A stretch of DNA of 47,555 nucleotides from Verrucomicrobiota bacterium (GCA_003218945.1 QHPE01000168.1:5111-52665), one strand, 5' to 3'; shown: positions 9,705 to 18,670, numbered from the stretch's first letter. The notes: a model not told the origin generated them from the letters alone. Numbers and translations are program-made.

Positions 9705-10426
9705 CGGTGGCACCCCTGACAATTTGTAGGTGGAGTAATTTTCCAACGCTCTTTCAGCGTCTGGCCGATCTCGGATTGGGTCAGCCGTTTCTTCTTCGAA
9801 AAATCCTCATGCGTATCACTTGGCTGGCCGTACTCGGCGACAAACTCCTCCGGCTTCACATCGTCTGGCTTCCAATCGAGATTGAAAACCTGATCTTCGG
9901 GCCGCAAATAATTTTCCGGGTGACGGTGGCAATCCAGACACCAGGCCATGCTGTGCGGCTTGGCGATGTATACCGTCGACATGTGGTTCACCGGACCGTG
10001 GCAGCTGAAACAACTGATGCCCCGATTCACGTGTGCCGCGTGATTGTAGTAAACGTAATCAACAGTGCGATAAAGCCACACCCACTCGACGGGCTGACCA
10101 CTTTTCCAGCTGTCCTGCACCGGTTGCAACTTTGGATTGTCCTTTGCCACCTGCGAGTGGCAGTTCATGCAGGTCGCTGTGTTGGGAATGTTCGACTGCG
10201 CCGCCACATCCACGAAGCTGTGACAATACCGACAATCCATCCCCAGTTGGGTCACATGAATATCATGCGGAAACGGCACCGGCTGGATCGGTTGGTATCC
10301 GACTTTTGTGTACTTCGGCGTGGCGTAATACCACGTAGCCCCGGTCAAGCCACAAGCGATCACAATCACGCAGACGATCATCTTGAGCGGTATCCAATTC
10401 GTCCAGCGTGGAAAGAAATTGGCCAT
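9701..10426 (-). CDS. actA: Alternative complex III subunit A, penta-haem cytochrome c
   Basis: 241 residues with an N-terminal membrane anchor (about 14-34) and five CxxCH motifs: CRYCH (65), CMNCH (86), CFSCH (139), CLDCH (163) and CQGCH (236). Five haems and first place in the operon identify ActA. It is anchored at the periplasmic face and forms the haem wire of ACIII. The last haem motif is one residue from the C terminus. It is the first gene of the operon; the promoter must lie in 10427-10697. Confidence 0.95.
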   Translation of the reverse strand: MANFFPRWTNWIPLKMIVCVIVIACGLTGATWYYATPKYTKVGYQPIQPVPFPHDIHVTQLGMDCRYCHSFVDVAAQSNIPNTATCMNCHSQVAKDNPKLQPVQDSWKSGQPVEWVWLYRTVDYVYYNHAAHVNRGISCFSCHGPVNHMSTVYIAKPHSMAWCLDCHRHPENYLRPEDQVFNLDWKPDDVKPEEFVAEYGQPSDTHEDFSKKKRLTQSEIGQTLKERWKITPPTNCQGCHR

Positions 10427-10588
10427 AGTGCTAGACCGCGTCCGCGCCGTTGTTGCACAGCCGCCAGGTCCCCCGCAGCGGAGTCGTCCCGTGGCGAACC
10501 ATCAACGAATGAAAACTGTAGTCAGGATATGCTTCGTTCAGACGGTGAAAAGGGTTAAGGTTTAATCGTTGTCTGGAGAGCAACGAGG

Positions 10589-10616
10589 ATTCTATGAATT
10601 CACAGCCAGAGGGCAA
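10589..10616 (-). promoter_or_regulatory. possible sigma70 promoter for the act operon
   Basis: On the minus strand a TTGCCC hexamer (10611-10616) and a TAGAAT hexamer (10589-10594) are 16 bp apart, about 165 bp upstream of actA. The rest of 10427-10697 shows no gene. Match is moderate only. Confidence 0.3.
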
Positions 10617-10697
10617 AACAAAATTTCTTTTTCCAATTTCACGCCCGGCTCGGTCGTTGAGGTCGCGAGAGGAATTCTGAAAACTGTAGAAAATTTT

Positions 10698-11588
10698 TCA
10701 GAGAAAGGGAAGCGAAACGACTTCGACCGGAATCGTTCCAGTCCTGTCCCGTAAGAGGGCATTTAACGTTGTCCCTGGATTGTTGAAACCGCGCTTCACG
10801 TACCCTAGCGCAATTTGTTTACCGAGCCGTTGACTACGCGTCGCGCTCGTGATCCAGCCGGCTTCCTTGCCAGCTGTTGAAGGCGCGGCAAGCTTCATCC
10901 CCTGCTGAAGTGGTGTATTATCGAGAGAGATCAGCCCGCACAACCGCTTGTTTGTTTGTCCCGACATTTTCATTCGAGAGATTACTTCCTGGCCGATGTA
11001 GCAACCCTTTTCGTAATCGATAGTGCGTCGTTCGAGATCGGATTCGATCGGAATAATGTCCTCGGTAAGTTCGCGGCCCCATCGCGCCAGTCCCTGTTCG
11101 ATGCGCATCACCTCCGCCACAGTAGAATCAATGAAGACAGAAGTTAAGGACAATTGATCGCGCAGAGCATGGTAACGTTCCGGCGCGCTCCAAATGTCCC
11201 AACCCGGTGTGGCGAAACGGTGCACGGAAACAATTCGGCTGCCTTCGAGCATTGGCGGCTCCTGGGCCAAAACATGAAAGAGCGAGAATCCATCGGTGAC
11301 GTCCTTAATCTGAACGTCATCGGCAATCACGTAGCGTTCCAGGCGTGTCCGCAGCGGTTCGCCAAGCTCCGGCTCGGCATCGACCAGAAAACTTTCGCCG
11401 AGCGCGGCAATGAAGATGTGCCCGTTCAATTTGCCTTTAGCATTGAGCACGCACGCTTCGAGAGCGACCGCTTCGCTGGCCTTGCGCAAATCGTTTGTGA
11501 TTTGCCCGTTGAGAAACCGGAACCGGTCAGTCCCGGTCACGCGAAACTTCGCGCGGGCGCAGAGGTCGAAGAAGGCCGGGTCTCGCAT
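10698..11588 (-). CDS. ygfZ: YgfZ/GcvT-family folate-binding protein
   Basis: 296 residues with the YgfZ signature KGCYIGQE at 194-201 and a GcvT-like fold pattern: FRVTGTDRFRFLNGQITND near the N terminus and a late GYVKRG segment. YgfZ is a tetrahydrofolate-binding protein that supports Fe-S cluster enzymes. This is consistent with, but not evidence for, a link to the nearby Fe-S rich ACIII. No signal peptide. It is separately transcribed from the act operon (about 270 bp gap). Confidence 0.88.
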   Translation of the reverse strand: MRDPAFFDLCARAKFRVTGTDRFRFLNGQITNDLRKASEAVALEACVLNAKGKLNGHIFIAALGESFLVDAEPELGEPLRTRLERYVIADDVQIKDVTDGFSLFHVLAQEPPMLEGSRIVSVHRFATPGWDIWSAPERYHALRDQLSLTSVFIDSTVAEVMRIEQGLARWGRELTEDIIPIESDLERRTIDYEKGCYIGQEVISRMKMSGQTNKRLCGLISLDNTPLQQGMKLAAPSTAGKEAGWITSATRSQRLGKQIALGYVKRGFNNPGTTLNALLRDRTGTIPVEVVSLPFL

Positions 11589-11758
11589 TACAAGTCAGTT
11601 TACATTCAAAAGCCGGCTGAAAAAACGCAGCAAGCGAAAATCTTAAGCCGGTGGAGAGCGAAGCTCCGTCGCCTAACGAACGTCACTAAATCGGCCCAAG
11701 ACATCCGGGCTCGGGGAGCTCGACCCTCTATTTTCCACAGCCGTTTGGGGGCGCTGCG

Positions 11759-12877
11759 TCATTCTTGTCCGGATGAAAACCGGCTCAACAGCTGCCTGAG
11801 AAACCCACGCCGCACCGGCGCGTCAGCGGGCGTTGTTGCGCTCACCGTCGCCGTCAAACCGAGGAAAGACTCCTGCGACACCTCGACACCTGCTTCTTGA
11901 ACCTGGGGATTTTCAGCGACCGCTTCTGCCGAACCCGCAACTGCCTCTTCCGTCCCGATTATCTTCTGCGCCTCGGACATTTGGGGCTCTTCATAAAATC
12001 CCGGCGCAGGCTCGTACAAATATTTGCGGAGCACGGCGGAATAATCCTGCTCGCCGTGACCCCATTGCATTTGTTCTCCCAGTTGATCGCGCGCCGCGGC
12101 GGTGACTCCCAAGTCCAGATAATTTGCTAATGCGAGTTGCGTGGCGATCTGCATGTCCTTCAACATGTGTTTGACGGAAAAATGCGGCTCAAAATCGCGG
12201 CTGAGCATTTTCGGTAGTTTCATCGCCAGCGTGCCGGAATAACTTGCGTTGACGCGCATGGCTTCCACAAATTTCTCCAGCGGTAATCCCTGCCCCTGAA
12301 CCAGCGCCAGAGCCTCCGCTGCAGCCTGAACGCTTGCGGCGGTGACCATGTTGGTTGCAATTTTGATGACGCTGGCCTGGCCGACCGCTCCGATCTGCAC
12401 GATTTCTTTGCTGCTGGCCTCAAGAATGGGACGAGCTTGCCGCAGCGCATGATCTGTTCCGCCAACATAGTAGATGAGCTCGCCTTTTTCCGCTGCGCCT
12501 TTGCTGCCGGTAAAACACGCTTCGACGAACCGCGCGCCCCGGCGTTCGACAGTTTCCGCGGCAGCGCGCATTGAATCCGGAGCGACCGTGGAATGTGCAA
12601 GGACGACGTGACGCGGTGTGAGTTTTTCGCTCAGCTGCTCGACAGTCTGGAGAAGTGCGTCGTCATCAGACACGAAAATCTGGATGTAATTGCACAACCC
12701 CGCTAATTCACCCAACGAACCGACAAAGTTTGGTACAGGCCGCGGCGATCGGTTCCAAACGAAAACCGGAAAACATTTGCGGCGCAGATGAGCGGCGATT
12801 CCGCAACCGATAATTCCAAGCCCGACGATCCCAATGTTTGTGTGCTTTGGATAGGATGCAGGGGCGTGGCGCTCCAT
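11759..12877 (-). CDS. 3-hydroxyisobutyrate dehydrogenase-like NAD(P) oxidoreductase
   Basis: 372 residues. Rossmann motif GLGIIG at 19-24, the substrate segment FVEACFTGSKGAAEKGEL, and the catalytic Lys K172 in the KIATN segment define the beta-hydroxyacid dehydrogenase family (HIBADH, GarR, GLYR types). The substrate cannot be told from sequence; glyoxylate/succinic semialdehyde reductase is an alternative. Residues about 300-372 are an extra low-complexity tail rich in Glu, Ala and Val that ends in a basic RRGFLRQLLSRF helix. This tail is unusual for the family. The gene stands alone on the minus strand. Confidence 0.82.
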   Translation of the reverse strand: MERHAPASYPKHTNIGIVGLGIIGCGIAAHLRRKCFPVFVWNRSPRPVPNFVGSLGELAGLCNYIQIFVSDDDALLQTVEQLSEKLTPRHVVLAHSTVAPDSMRAAAETVERRGARFVEACFTGSKGAAEKGELIYYVGGTDHALRQARPILEASSKEIVQIGAVGQASVIKIATNMVTAASVQAAAEALALVQGQGLPLEKFVEAMRVNASYSGTLAMKLPKMLSRDFEPHFSVKHMLKDMQIATQLALANYLDLGVTAAARDQLGEQMQWGHGEQDYSAVLRKYLYEPAPGFYEEPQMSEAQKIIGTEEAVAGSAEAVAENPQVQEAGVEVSQESFLGLTATVSATTPADAPVRRGFLRQLLSRFSSGQE

Positions 12878-12992
12878 GGGCTCGGCAGTTCAGGATGAGC
12901 CTGACGACAAAAGTGCTCCGACGCAATGCAGAAATTATCGAAGCTCTCGTGATTTGCCGAGCCCTTGGAGGGTTGAAGGGAAACCGAGCAAG

Positions 12993-13879
12993 TTAATACT
13001 TCAACGCGAGTTCAGACAGGTAATACAACGCCACAGAGCCGGTGATTTTGAGACTCTGCGCACTGATTTTATCCAGCGTATCATCCGCGGTATGCCACCA
13101 GGCGTAATCAAAATCAATGATATCGATCGTTGGAATCCTAATGGCGTTCAGTGGCGCGTGATCATCGATGAGGTCACGGTCCAGGTAGCTAAAGTAGTTT
13201 CGTAGCTTCAGCGCTTCAGCCGCGGCAAAAACGTCGCGCACCATTGCGGGGGGTGAATCTGCGGGCAGCGTGATGTCGAGTGAACGGTCACCGATCATAT
13301 CGAACAATATCCCTCCGCGAAATTGCTTCCCTCCATCGGCTTCGAGTTGTTTAGCAAAGTAGCGGCTTCCGTACAGCCCATCTGTTTCCGAAAAATTTTC
13401 GTAGGCCTCTTCGCCATCGAAAAACACGAGCTCGATTTTCCTGGCCATATTAGGAGACCGGTGCTGGAGCCTCCGTCGTTCGCTCCGACAAACCGGATCG
13501 CATCGAATAGTTTGGTATCGTAATGCGAACACAACAAAAATGAAGGGGCGGCAGCATTTCCATCGCCGGAGAACCGCGCGATCAAGTTTACGAAGCGTAC
13601 TTTCCCTCGCGGCGTCTCTTCGGTAAACCCTTGACGTGTCACCTGCCAACCGGAGTGTCGTAATTGCGCCTCGATATACTCTCTCGCTTTTTCAATCGCG
13701 TCCGAGCCGACCGGGTGCGGACCTAAATCGACGAGGTGCTGAACATGAAGGAGAGCTTTCTCACCCGAGAATTCCTCCCAGATCTTCGTCTCGGCGGCGC
13801 GTGAACTTCCCGCACAAATGGTCAACGTGACGACCAGCCGGAGTAATGCACTGTTGGAGTATCGGAGCAGTGAATTCAC
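12993..13879 (-). pseudogene. M28-family aminopeptidase, interrupted by a deletion
   Basis: The likely start is GTG at 13879, 17 bp after parB; residues 5-25 look like a signal peptide. Peptidase M28 motifs are present in order: SHYDTKLF and GANDGGSSTG in the first frame, then ARKIELVFFDGEEAYENF, a central Asp region and a WWHTADD segment in the second. Between STGLL and NMARKIEL the family normally has a helix of about a dozen residues. Here the text passes directly from CTCCT into AATATGG near 13450 and the frame changes. Arithmetic of the two frames requires a loss of 1 mod 3 bases. An extracellular zinc aminopeptidase if restored; as read, inactive. Confidence 0.8.
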
Positions 13880-13895
13880 CCGGAAACGACTCCCA

Positions 13896-14792
13896 TCACT
13901 CCGTTGTCTCTGGGAGCCCCAAGGCGTTAACGACGCGCTGGAGATCGTCGGTTCCGTAATACTCGATCTCGATTCGGCCGCGCTTGTCTCCGTGATGGAT
14001 CGTGACATGGGTGGCCAGATGCTGTTGCAGCCGGTTTTGTAAATCTTCTACCGCCGTTGCCGTGGCACCCGACTCAGAGACAGCACGCCTGGCCTTTCGC
14101 CGTCCGCGTCCGATGCCGAGCAAACGTGCAACCATCCGCTCCGTGGAACGCACGGTGGCGTTGCGCCGCAAAACTGTTTCCGCAGCGAGTAATTGTTCGT
14201 CAGGGACTTTCAACGCCAGCAACACCTTCGCGTGGCCGACTGAAATCAAATTCTGAGTCAACCAGATCTGCACCTGCGGATGCAGATCCAAGAGCCGCAG
14301 CGCGTTGGTCACAGCGGCCCGGCTACGCCCGACTTTCAGCGCAATGTCTTCCTGCCGCAGGCTAAATTCGTTAGCCAATCTCGCATAGCCTTGGGCTTCT
14401 TCGATTGGATTGAGATCGGCGCGTTGCAGGTTTTCAATCAACGAAAGCTCGAGCACCTCCAGGTCGTTCGCGGTGCGAATTATGGCGGGCACCGTGATCA
14501 GGCCGATTTCCTGCGCTGCACGAAACCGGCGCTCCCCGGCGATCAATTCAAATCTCGCGCCACCTTGACGGACGATAAGCGGCTGAATGATTCCGTGCTG
14601 CCGAATGGAATCGACCAGTTCTTGCAACGCTTCGCGCCTAAAATCCTTTCGCGGCTGTAACGCGCTCGGGACAATGCTCGCCAACTGAATTCGGTGTACT
14701 CTCTCGCCGGGGTCCGCTCCATCTCTGGGCGCGGGGATTGCCGGCGTACCTATCAGCGCGCCAAGACCTTTCCCCAAACCAGAGCGTGCCAT
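13896..14792 (-). CDS. parB: ParB family chromosome partitioning protein
   Basis: About 298 residues from the ATG at 14792, where MARSGLGKGLGALIG gives the standard ParB N terminus that contacts ParA. The CTPase domain follows with LQPRKDF and the ELIAGERRFRAAQ motif, then the helix-turn-helix region (RQEDIALKVGRSRAAVTNALRLL) and a C-terminal dimerisation domain. It binds parS sites and loads the partition complex near the origin. I see no ParA gene; the upstream direction carries a divergent gene instead. No perfect parS palindrome was noticed in the window. Confidence 0.93.
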   Translation of the reverse strand: MARSGLGKGLGALIGTPAIPAPRDGADPGERVHRIQLASIVPSALQPRKDFRREALQELVDSIRQHGIIQPLIVRQGGARFELIAGERRFRAAQEIGLITVPAIIRTANDLEVLELSLIENLQRADLNPIEEAQGYARLANEFSLRQEDIALKVGRSRAAVTNALRLLDLHPQVQIWLTQNLISVGHAKVLLALKVPDEQLLAAETVLRRNATVRSTERMVARLLGIGRGRRKARRAVSESGATATAVEDLQNRLQQHLATHVTIHHGDKRGRIEIEYYGTDDLQRVVNALGLPETTE

Positions 14793-15147
14793 GCGTCTGA
14801 GGCTACCGGAGCCGACCCACCAACGCAAACAGCAAAGTTCGCGGCCAGACCACCCTAAGTCTGCCGTGTGGCCGGTTTCGAGACCTGCATGGCGGCGATA
14901 GCCTCAATCTCCTTAAAATCGAGCCCGTGCCGATTGGATTGGCATTGCAGGTTGGGAGACCTGCGCTAGGCGGTAACGAAAAAAGCTTAAAAAAAAGTAT
15001 TGACACTCAAGTGCCAAATTCAGTATCACAGCGCAAGGTTCCAAAAGAGACAAAGGATTTTTGCCCGGTAGGTTCTTTGTCTGTTCGGATCCCGAGATAT
15101 AGAAAACACAAACCAAAACACCACCGGGACAGAGAAAGAACACATCC
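14793..15147. other. divergent intergenic region between parB and the repeat-rich surface protein gene
   Basis: About 355 bp without a convincing gene. It contains a run of A (about 14980-14998) just upstream of the promoter listed for the surface protein, and a 120-bp leader before its ATG. I see no RNA gene or terminator here. Confidence 0.6.
15000..15029 (+). promoter_or_regulatory. sigma70-like promoter for the surface protein gene
   Basis: TTGACA at 15000-15005 and TATCAC at 15024-15029 with an 18-bp spacer, preceded by an A-rich tract that could act as an UP element. The start codon is at 15148, giving a leader of about 110 bases. Confidence 0.5.
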
Positions 15148-16388
15148 ATGTATTCATTGAATCAAGTTAAAACGTTAGCTTCATGCGGACGAGATCCGGC
15201 TCGCTCGCTGCCGTTATGGCGCGGGTTCCTTCTCATCCCGCTCATTCTGGTGTGCTTTGCGTTTGCACCGCAAATGCACGCGCAGCTCAGTCCGCCACCA
15301 GACGGGTGTTATGGTGATAATACCTTATTCAACACAGCCGAAGGCTGCGACGCGCTGTTTCTCAACACCACCGGGACAGGCAACGCAGGCATCGGTTGGC
15401 GGTCGCTGTATTCTGATAGCACTGGCAACTTCAATACCGGTTGTGGCGGGGGGGTATTGGCTCTCAACAATGCCGACTCCAACACAGGCGTTGGCGCTGC
15501 GGCGCTTTTGCTCAGCTTTTGCTCAATGACTCCGGCACCCGGAACACGGCCGTCGGCACAGACGCGCTTGTGTTTAACGGGTTCCTTGTTGACGACGACG
15601 GCAGCTTCAACGGTGCGTTCGGTGCTTTTTCGTTGTTTAACAATCTTGACGGCTTCAGCAACAACGCTTTCGGCGATTCGGCGCTCTTTTCAAATATTCT
15701 TGGCGCCTTGAATACCGCCATTGGCGATGAGGCGCTGGAGAACAATGACTCAGACGGAGCCGGCATCGGGAACTTTAACACGGGTATTGGCGGACAGGCA
15801 CTTTTTGCCAATGTTGATGGCGATTCAAACAACGCGGTTGGGTTCAATGCCATTGGTGCCAACACCACTGGTTTGTTCAACCAGGCGATGGGGGTTAACG
15901 CGCTCTCGGCCCTTATCGATGGCGCTTCAAACATTGCCATCGGTGATTCGGCACAGGTCGGCAACACAAACGGTAGCTTTAACACGGTCGTCGGCGACAT
16001 GGCCGGACAGAACATCATCGACGGGTTCGATAATATCTATATCGGCGCAACCGCTGGTAACGATTTCCCCAACGAAAGCTCGACCATTCGCATCGGCGAT
16101 CCGATGCATGTGTTCAATGGTTGCTTTGTCGCCGCTATCACGGGTGTGTCAGTCACCGGTGACCCGGTTTGCGTAAATGGAGACGGCCAGCTCGGCGTAT
16201 GTGCCGGGGGCGGGTCGCCTGGCGCGATGAACCAGGCGCTGAAAGATCAAGCGGCAAAGATTGCTTCGCAGGAAAGTCAAATTCAGACCCTGACCGCGGC
16301 GCTCAAGCAGCAGGCCGACCAGATTCAGAAGGTGAGCGCTCAGCTTGAGATGGTCCGCCCCGCACCGCGAGTGGTGAACAATCACTAA
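15148..16388 (+). pseudogene. secreted repeat-rich (NTAIGxxAL-type) surface protein, frame broken by an 11-bp tandem duplication
   Basis: Signal peptide (residues about 24-46), then many degenerate repeats of the type GxxNTAIGxxALxxN, as in YadA-like heads and in tail-fibre/S74-associated proteins. Next come NIYIGATAGND and IRIGDPMHVFNG, and a C-terminal coiled coil (about 45 residues, QAAKIASQESQIQTLTAALK). The usual S74 intramolecular chaperone is absent. The first frame is correct to GVGAAALLL near 15510. The eleven bases 15504-15514 are repeated exactly at 15515-15525, and the repeats continue in another frame to 16388. Removing one copy restores a single frame of about 409 codons. It could be a slippage-driven off state rather than decay. 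Confidence 0.8.
15504..15525 (+). repeat. 11-bp perfect tandem duplication that shifts the frame
   Basis: GCTTTTGCTCA occurs at 15504-15514 and again at 15515-15525. Loss of one unit restores the reading frame of the surface protein. Confidence 0.95.
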
Positions 16389-16442
16389 AACTGTTATCGA
16401 GGAGCGCTGTTAGAGAAGTCAGCGTTTCCTGGATACGAATTC

Positions 16443-16479
16443 AGCCGCCGCGCGGATTCGCGCGGCGGCTGTTTTGTTT
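16443..16479 (+). terminator. intrinsic terminator after the surface protein gene
   Basis: A perfect 12-bp stem (AGCCGCCGCGCG, 16443-16454; loop GATT; complement 16459-16470) followed by a T-rich tract TGTTTTGTTT. Located 55 bp after the stop codon. Confidence 0.85.
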
Positions 16480-16482
16480 AGC

Positions 16483-16501
16483 CGCTTCGCAATGCGAAGC
16501 G
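16483..16501. repeat. short perfect hairpin
   Basis: CGCTTCGC and its complement GCGAAGCG separated by AAT, directly after the terminator. No T-tract follows; probably part of an intergenic palindromic repeat. Confidence 0.5.
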
Positions 16502-16698
16502 CGGATCCCCTGAGCGGTGAATGGCGCCCTTCCGCGGCGCCTCTCACACACGGCCGATTACAGCTAACTTCGTCCAACTCGCTCCACGGTCCGTAAATTG
16601 GGTCACACAGCGCTTTGTATAGCTAATAAACGCGAATACGGTTTGAATGATTGGCAATTTGCTTTGATCAGACTGTCCCGACCATTTTCGAATTCCGC

Positions 16699-17619
16699 AT
16701 GACGAAGAATTCCACTGAAATCTTTACGCTTGGCCATTCGCCCGATCCGGACGACGCATTCATGTTCTACGCAATTGCGAAGAACAAAATCAATCTACGC
16801 GGCTACCGGTTTGAACACCGGTTGGAAGACATTCAGACGTTGAATGAACGCGCGCGACGTGGAGAGTTGCACATTTCCGCCATCTCGGTTCATGCGTACG
16901 CTTACGTCACGGACAAATACGCGCTGTTAGCTTGCGGAGCGAGCATGGGGGACGGATACGGACCGTTGGTTGTTCGGAAACGACAAGACGGCGAAACGGC
17001 GAAACGGCGGAATTCGAGCGCTTCAACGCTTCAACGCTTCAACGCTTCAATGTCAGACGATGACATTCGAGAGTTGTTGCATGATTGCACGATTGCAGTC
17101 CCAGGAAAACTCACCAGCGCGTTCCTTGCCCTTCAGCTTTTCCTCGGTGAATTCGATTTTACAGTTGTTCCGTTCGACAGAATTTTTGATGCGGTACAAA
17201 CCGGGCGCGCGGATGCTGGTTTGATCATTCACGAGGGGCAACTCACGTATGCGCAATCCGGTTTTGAGAAGATTGTCGATCTTGGCGATTGGTGGAAGCG
17301 TCAGACTGGGTTGCCATTGCCACTCGGCGGAAACATCGTGCGCAAAGATATTCCTCTACCAGTGCGCCGCGATCTCACCGAGATTATTCGCGAAAGCATC
17401 GAGTACGGTCTAATGCACCGCGACGAAGCGGTAGCCTACTCACTCGCATTCGCGCGCGACATGAACCAGCAGCTGGCCAGCAGATTCATCGGCATGTACG
17501 TTAATGAATTCACTCGCGACTATGGTGCGACCGGACGCGCGGCCATCAGACGATTTCTCGCTGACGCGCACGAGAAGAAGTACATCGGCGTTCCCATCGA
17601 GATTCAGTTTGTGGAGTAA
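16699..17619 (+). CDS. mqnD: 1,4-dihydroxy-6-naphthoate synthase of the futalosine menaquinone pathway, with an in-frame insertion
   Basis: 306 residues from the ATG at 16699 (a TTG at 16651 is in frame but less likely). The start GHSPDPDDAFMFY matches the SPCPNDTF-type MqnD motif; later motifs are ISAISVHAYAYV, CTIAVPGKLTSAFLAL and DAGLIIHEGQLTY. MqnD converts cyclic de-hypoxanthine futalosine to 1,4-dihydroxy-6-naphthoate, so menaquinone would be made by the futalosine route. This fits a quinol-oxidising ACIII. Residues about 95-120 (QDGETAKRRNSSASTLQRFNAS) are not part of the family. They are encoded by two arrays of 8-bp repeats. The catalytic regions on either side are intact, so the enzyme may still work. 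Confidence 0.88.
   Translation: MTKNSTEIFTLGHSPDPDDAFMFYAIAKNKINLRGYRFEHRLEDIQTLNERARRGELHISAISVHAYAYVTDKYALLACGASMGDGYGPLVVRKRQDGETAKRRNSSASTLQRFNASMSDDDIRELLHDCTIAVPGKLTSAFLALQLFLGEFDFTVVPFDRIFDAVQTGRADAGLIIHEGQLTYAQSGFEKIVDLGDWWKRQTGLPLPLGGNIVRKDIPLPVRRDLTEIIRESIEYGLMHRDEAVAYSLAFARDMNQQLASRFIGMYVNEFTRDYGATGRAAIRRFLADAHEKKYIGVPIEIQFVE
16990..17051 (+). repeat. two octamer repeat arrays inside mqnD
   Basis: GGCGAAAC-type octamers occur three times (16990-17013, the third degenerate) and GCTTCAAC-type octamers four times (17020-17051, the last ends in T). The whole block stays in frame. The second octamer is related to the repeats between alr and the next gene (26251-26318). Confidence 0.85.
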
Positions 17620-17699
17620 CGGAACGCGTGCGGTCCGTTCCTTCTCTTCCCAAATTTTCTTGCCACAGGATTTGCGAGCGACGTAGCAATGATGGCTCC

Positions 17700-17981
17700 G
17701 TGAAGGTACTGCTGGCAGCAAGGGGGTGTCTTTTCCGTCTCAACCGACTCGGGCTCTACCTTGCTGCATGCGCGATATCTGCGTTTGCCGCCTGTAAAAA
17801 GAACCAACCGATCGACGAAGCGAATCGAACCGTTTATGGCAAACCTTCCGGTGTGCTCGGTTTTCGGGCTCTTCCCCAATCCGCATTTCAACGAGGACGC
17901 GAGGACAAAGGGCACTACTTCGACACGGATCTGCCGGATTCAGATAAGCGAGCCCTATTCGAATACTTGAAAACGCTTTAG
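17700..17981 (+). pseudogene. remnant of a secreted cytochrome-like protein, internal part deleted
   Basis: From a GTG at 17700 the frame gives a signal-peptide-like segment (LGLYLAACAISAFAACKKN, lipobox-like AAC) and a short DEANRTVYGKPSGVLGFR stretch. It then jumps to GHYFDTDLPDSDKRALFEYLKTL, which looks like the last helix of a cytochrome c domain. No CxxCH remains. I recall large verrucomicrobial cytochrome-like proteins with this start and this end, with hundreds of residues between, so an internal deletion is likely. The original function is not certain. Confidence 0.5.
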
Positions 17982-18003
17982 GGCTTCAAGGGAAAGGAAA
18001 AAC

Positions 18004-18425
18004 ATGCCACCTACAGTTCCAGAAATGTTGAGCATGTCCCAAACACAACTGGATGATCTGTTCACGCAAGCTCCTGCCGGTGAAATTCCGGGCGGCGAGG
18101 CCAGGGGGACGGCGATCGTCGCGCCGGGAACGACTTACTCGCAGGACATCGCCAACTTCATAAGTCATTTCGCGTGGCAGGGAAAAGTTTTTGATCCGAC
18201 ATCTTACCGTTTGGACTGAACGCGATCATTGCCAAGGTCTATAGGGGTCCGAGCTGGCTGGACAACAAGGAGTGCATCGTGCTCGATTATTCGGAGACGT
18301 CGCTGCTGGCGCACTGGGTCCGCGACGAAATACGCGAAATCGCTCCGCGTATTTACCTGGGCAAGGTTTATTTGGGAAAAAAGCGATTGATTGATTTCGC
18401 GCTCGAGTTTCCTGCTTCGGCGTAA
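18004..18425 (+). pseudogene. broken gene for a conserved hypothetical protein
   Basis: The first frame starts MPPTVPEMLSMSQTQLDDLF and reads to GKVFDPTSY (about 18205). A second frame then carries FGLNAIIAKVYRGPSWLDNK, ECIVLDYSETSLLAHWVRDE and YLGKVYLGKKRLIDFALEF to the stop at 18423-18425. Both halves look like conserved coding sequence of one protein of about 150 residues. A loss of 1 mod 3 bases at the junction accounts for the shift. I do not know the function. It lies just after the cytochrome-like remnant, probably its former operon partner. Confidence 0.6.
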
Positions 18426-18463
18426 TCACATTCGTACGACTATGGGAGGTGCGGCGTACTCGA

Positions 18464-18588
18464 ATGTCAGCCGCCCAGGAGAAGCTGACTTTCTACCAAG
18501 CCGCGCGCTAAAGCTGGCGCCCGATAACGATAAAGTTAAGGATTTGTGCGACGAAATAGTCAAATTACTGCAGCTAAAGACGAACTGA
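18464..18588 (+). pseudogene. TPR-like gene fragment
   Basis: MSAAQEKLTFYQAAR in one frame and ALKLAPDNDKVKDLCDEIVK in another would join into a single TPR-like helix pair if about 4 bases (CGCG-like) were restored near 18510. No longer repeat protein exists around it, so this is a remnant. Confidence 0.4.
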
Positions 18589-18670
18589 TGAGCAATAGGT
18601 CATCGTTGTTTGCAGAGTGAGTCTGCGAGCGCCTTTACATTTACTCTTAGCACCCAAAGTTTGTGTTCGT

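Larger units (their letters stand above)
16389..16698. other. intergenic region between the surface protein and mqnD
   Basis: About 310 bp. It holds the terminator at 16443-16479, a second hairpin with an 8-bp stem at 16483-16501 (CGCTTCGC, loop AAT), and GC-rich low-complexity sequence. No gene seen. Confidence 0.6.

Noticed and set aside
13896-14792. Replication origin or parS site near parB
   Set aside because: I found no GTTTCACGTGAAAC-type palindrome and no DnaA-box cluster; GTTTCACGTTTC at about 40106 is only a half match inside pqqC.
16990-17051. CRISPR-like array
   Set aside because: Units are 8 bp, adjacent and lack spacers; the stretch is translated as part of mqnD.
17700-17981. 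Small intact lipoprotein
   Set aside because: The signal-peptide-like start is joined to a typical cytochrome C-terminal helix with nothing between, which fits an internal deletion better than a real short protein.
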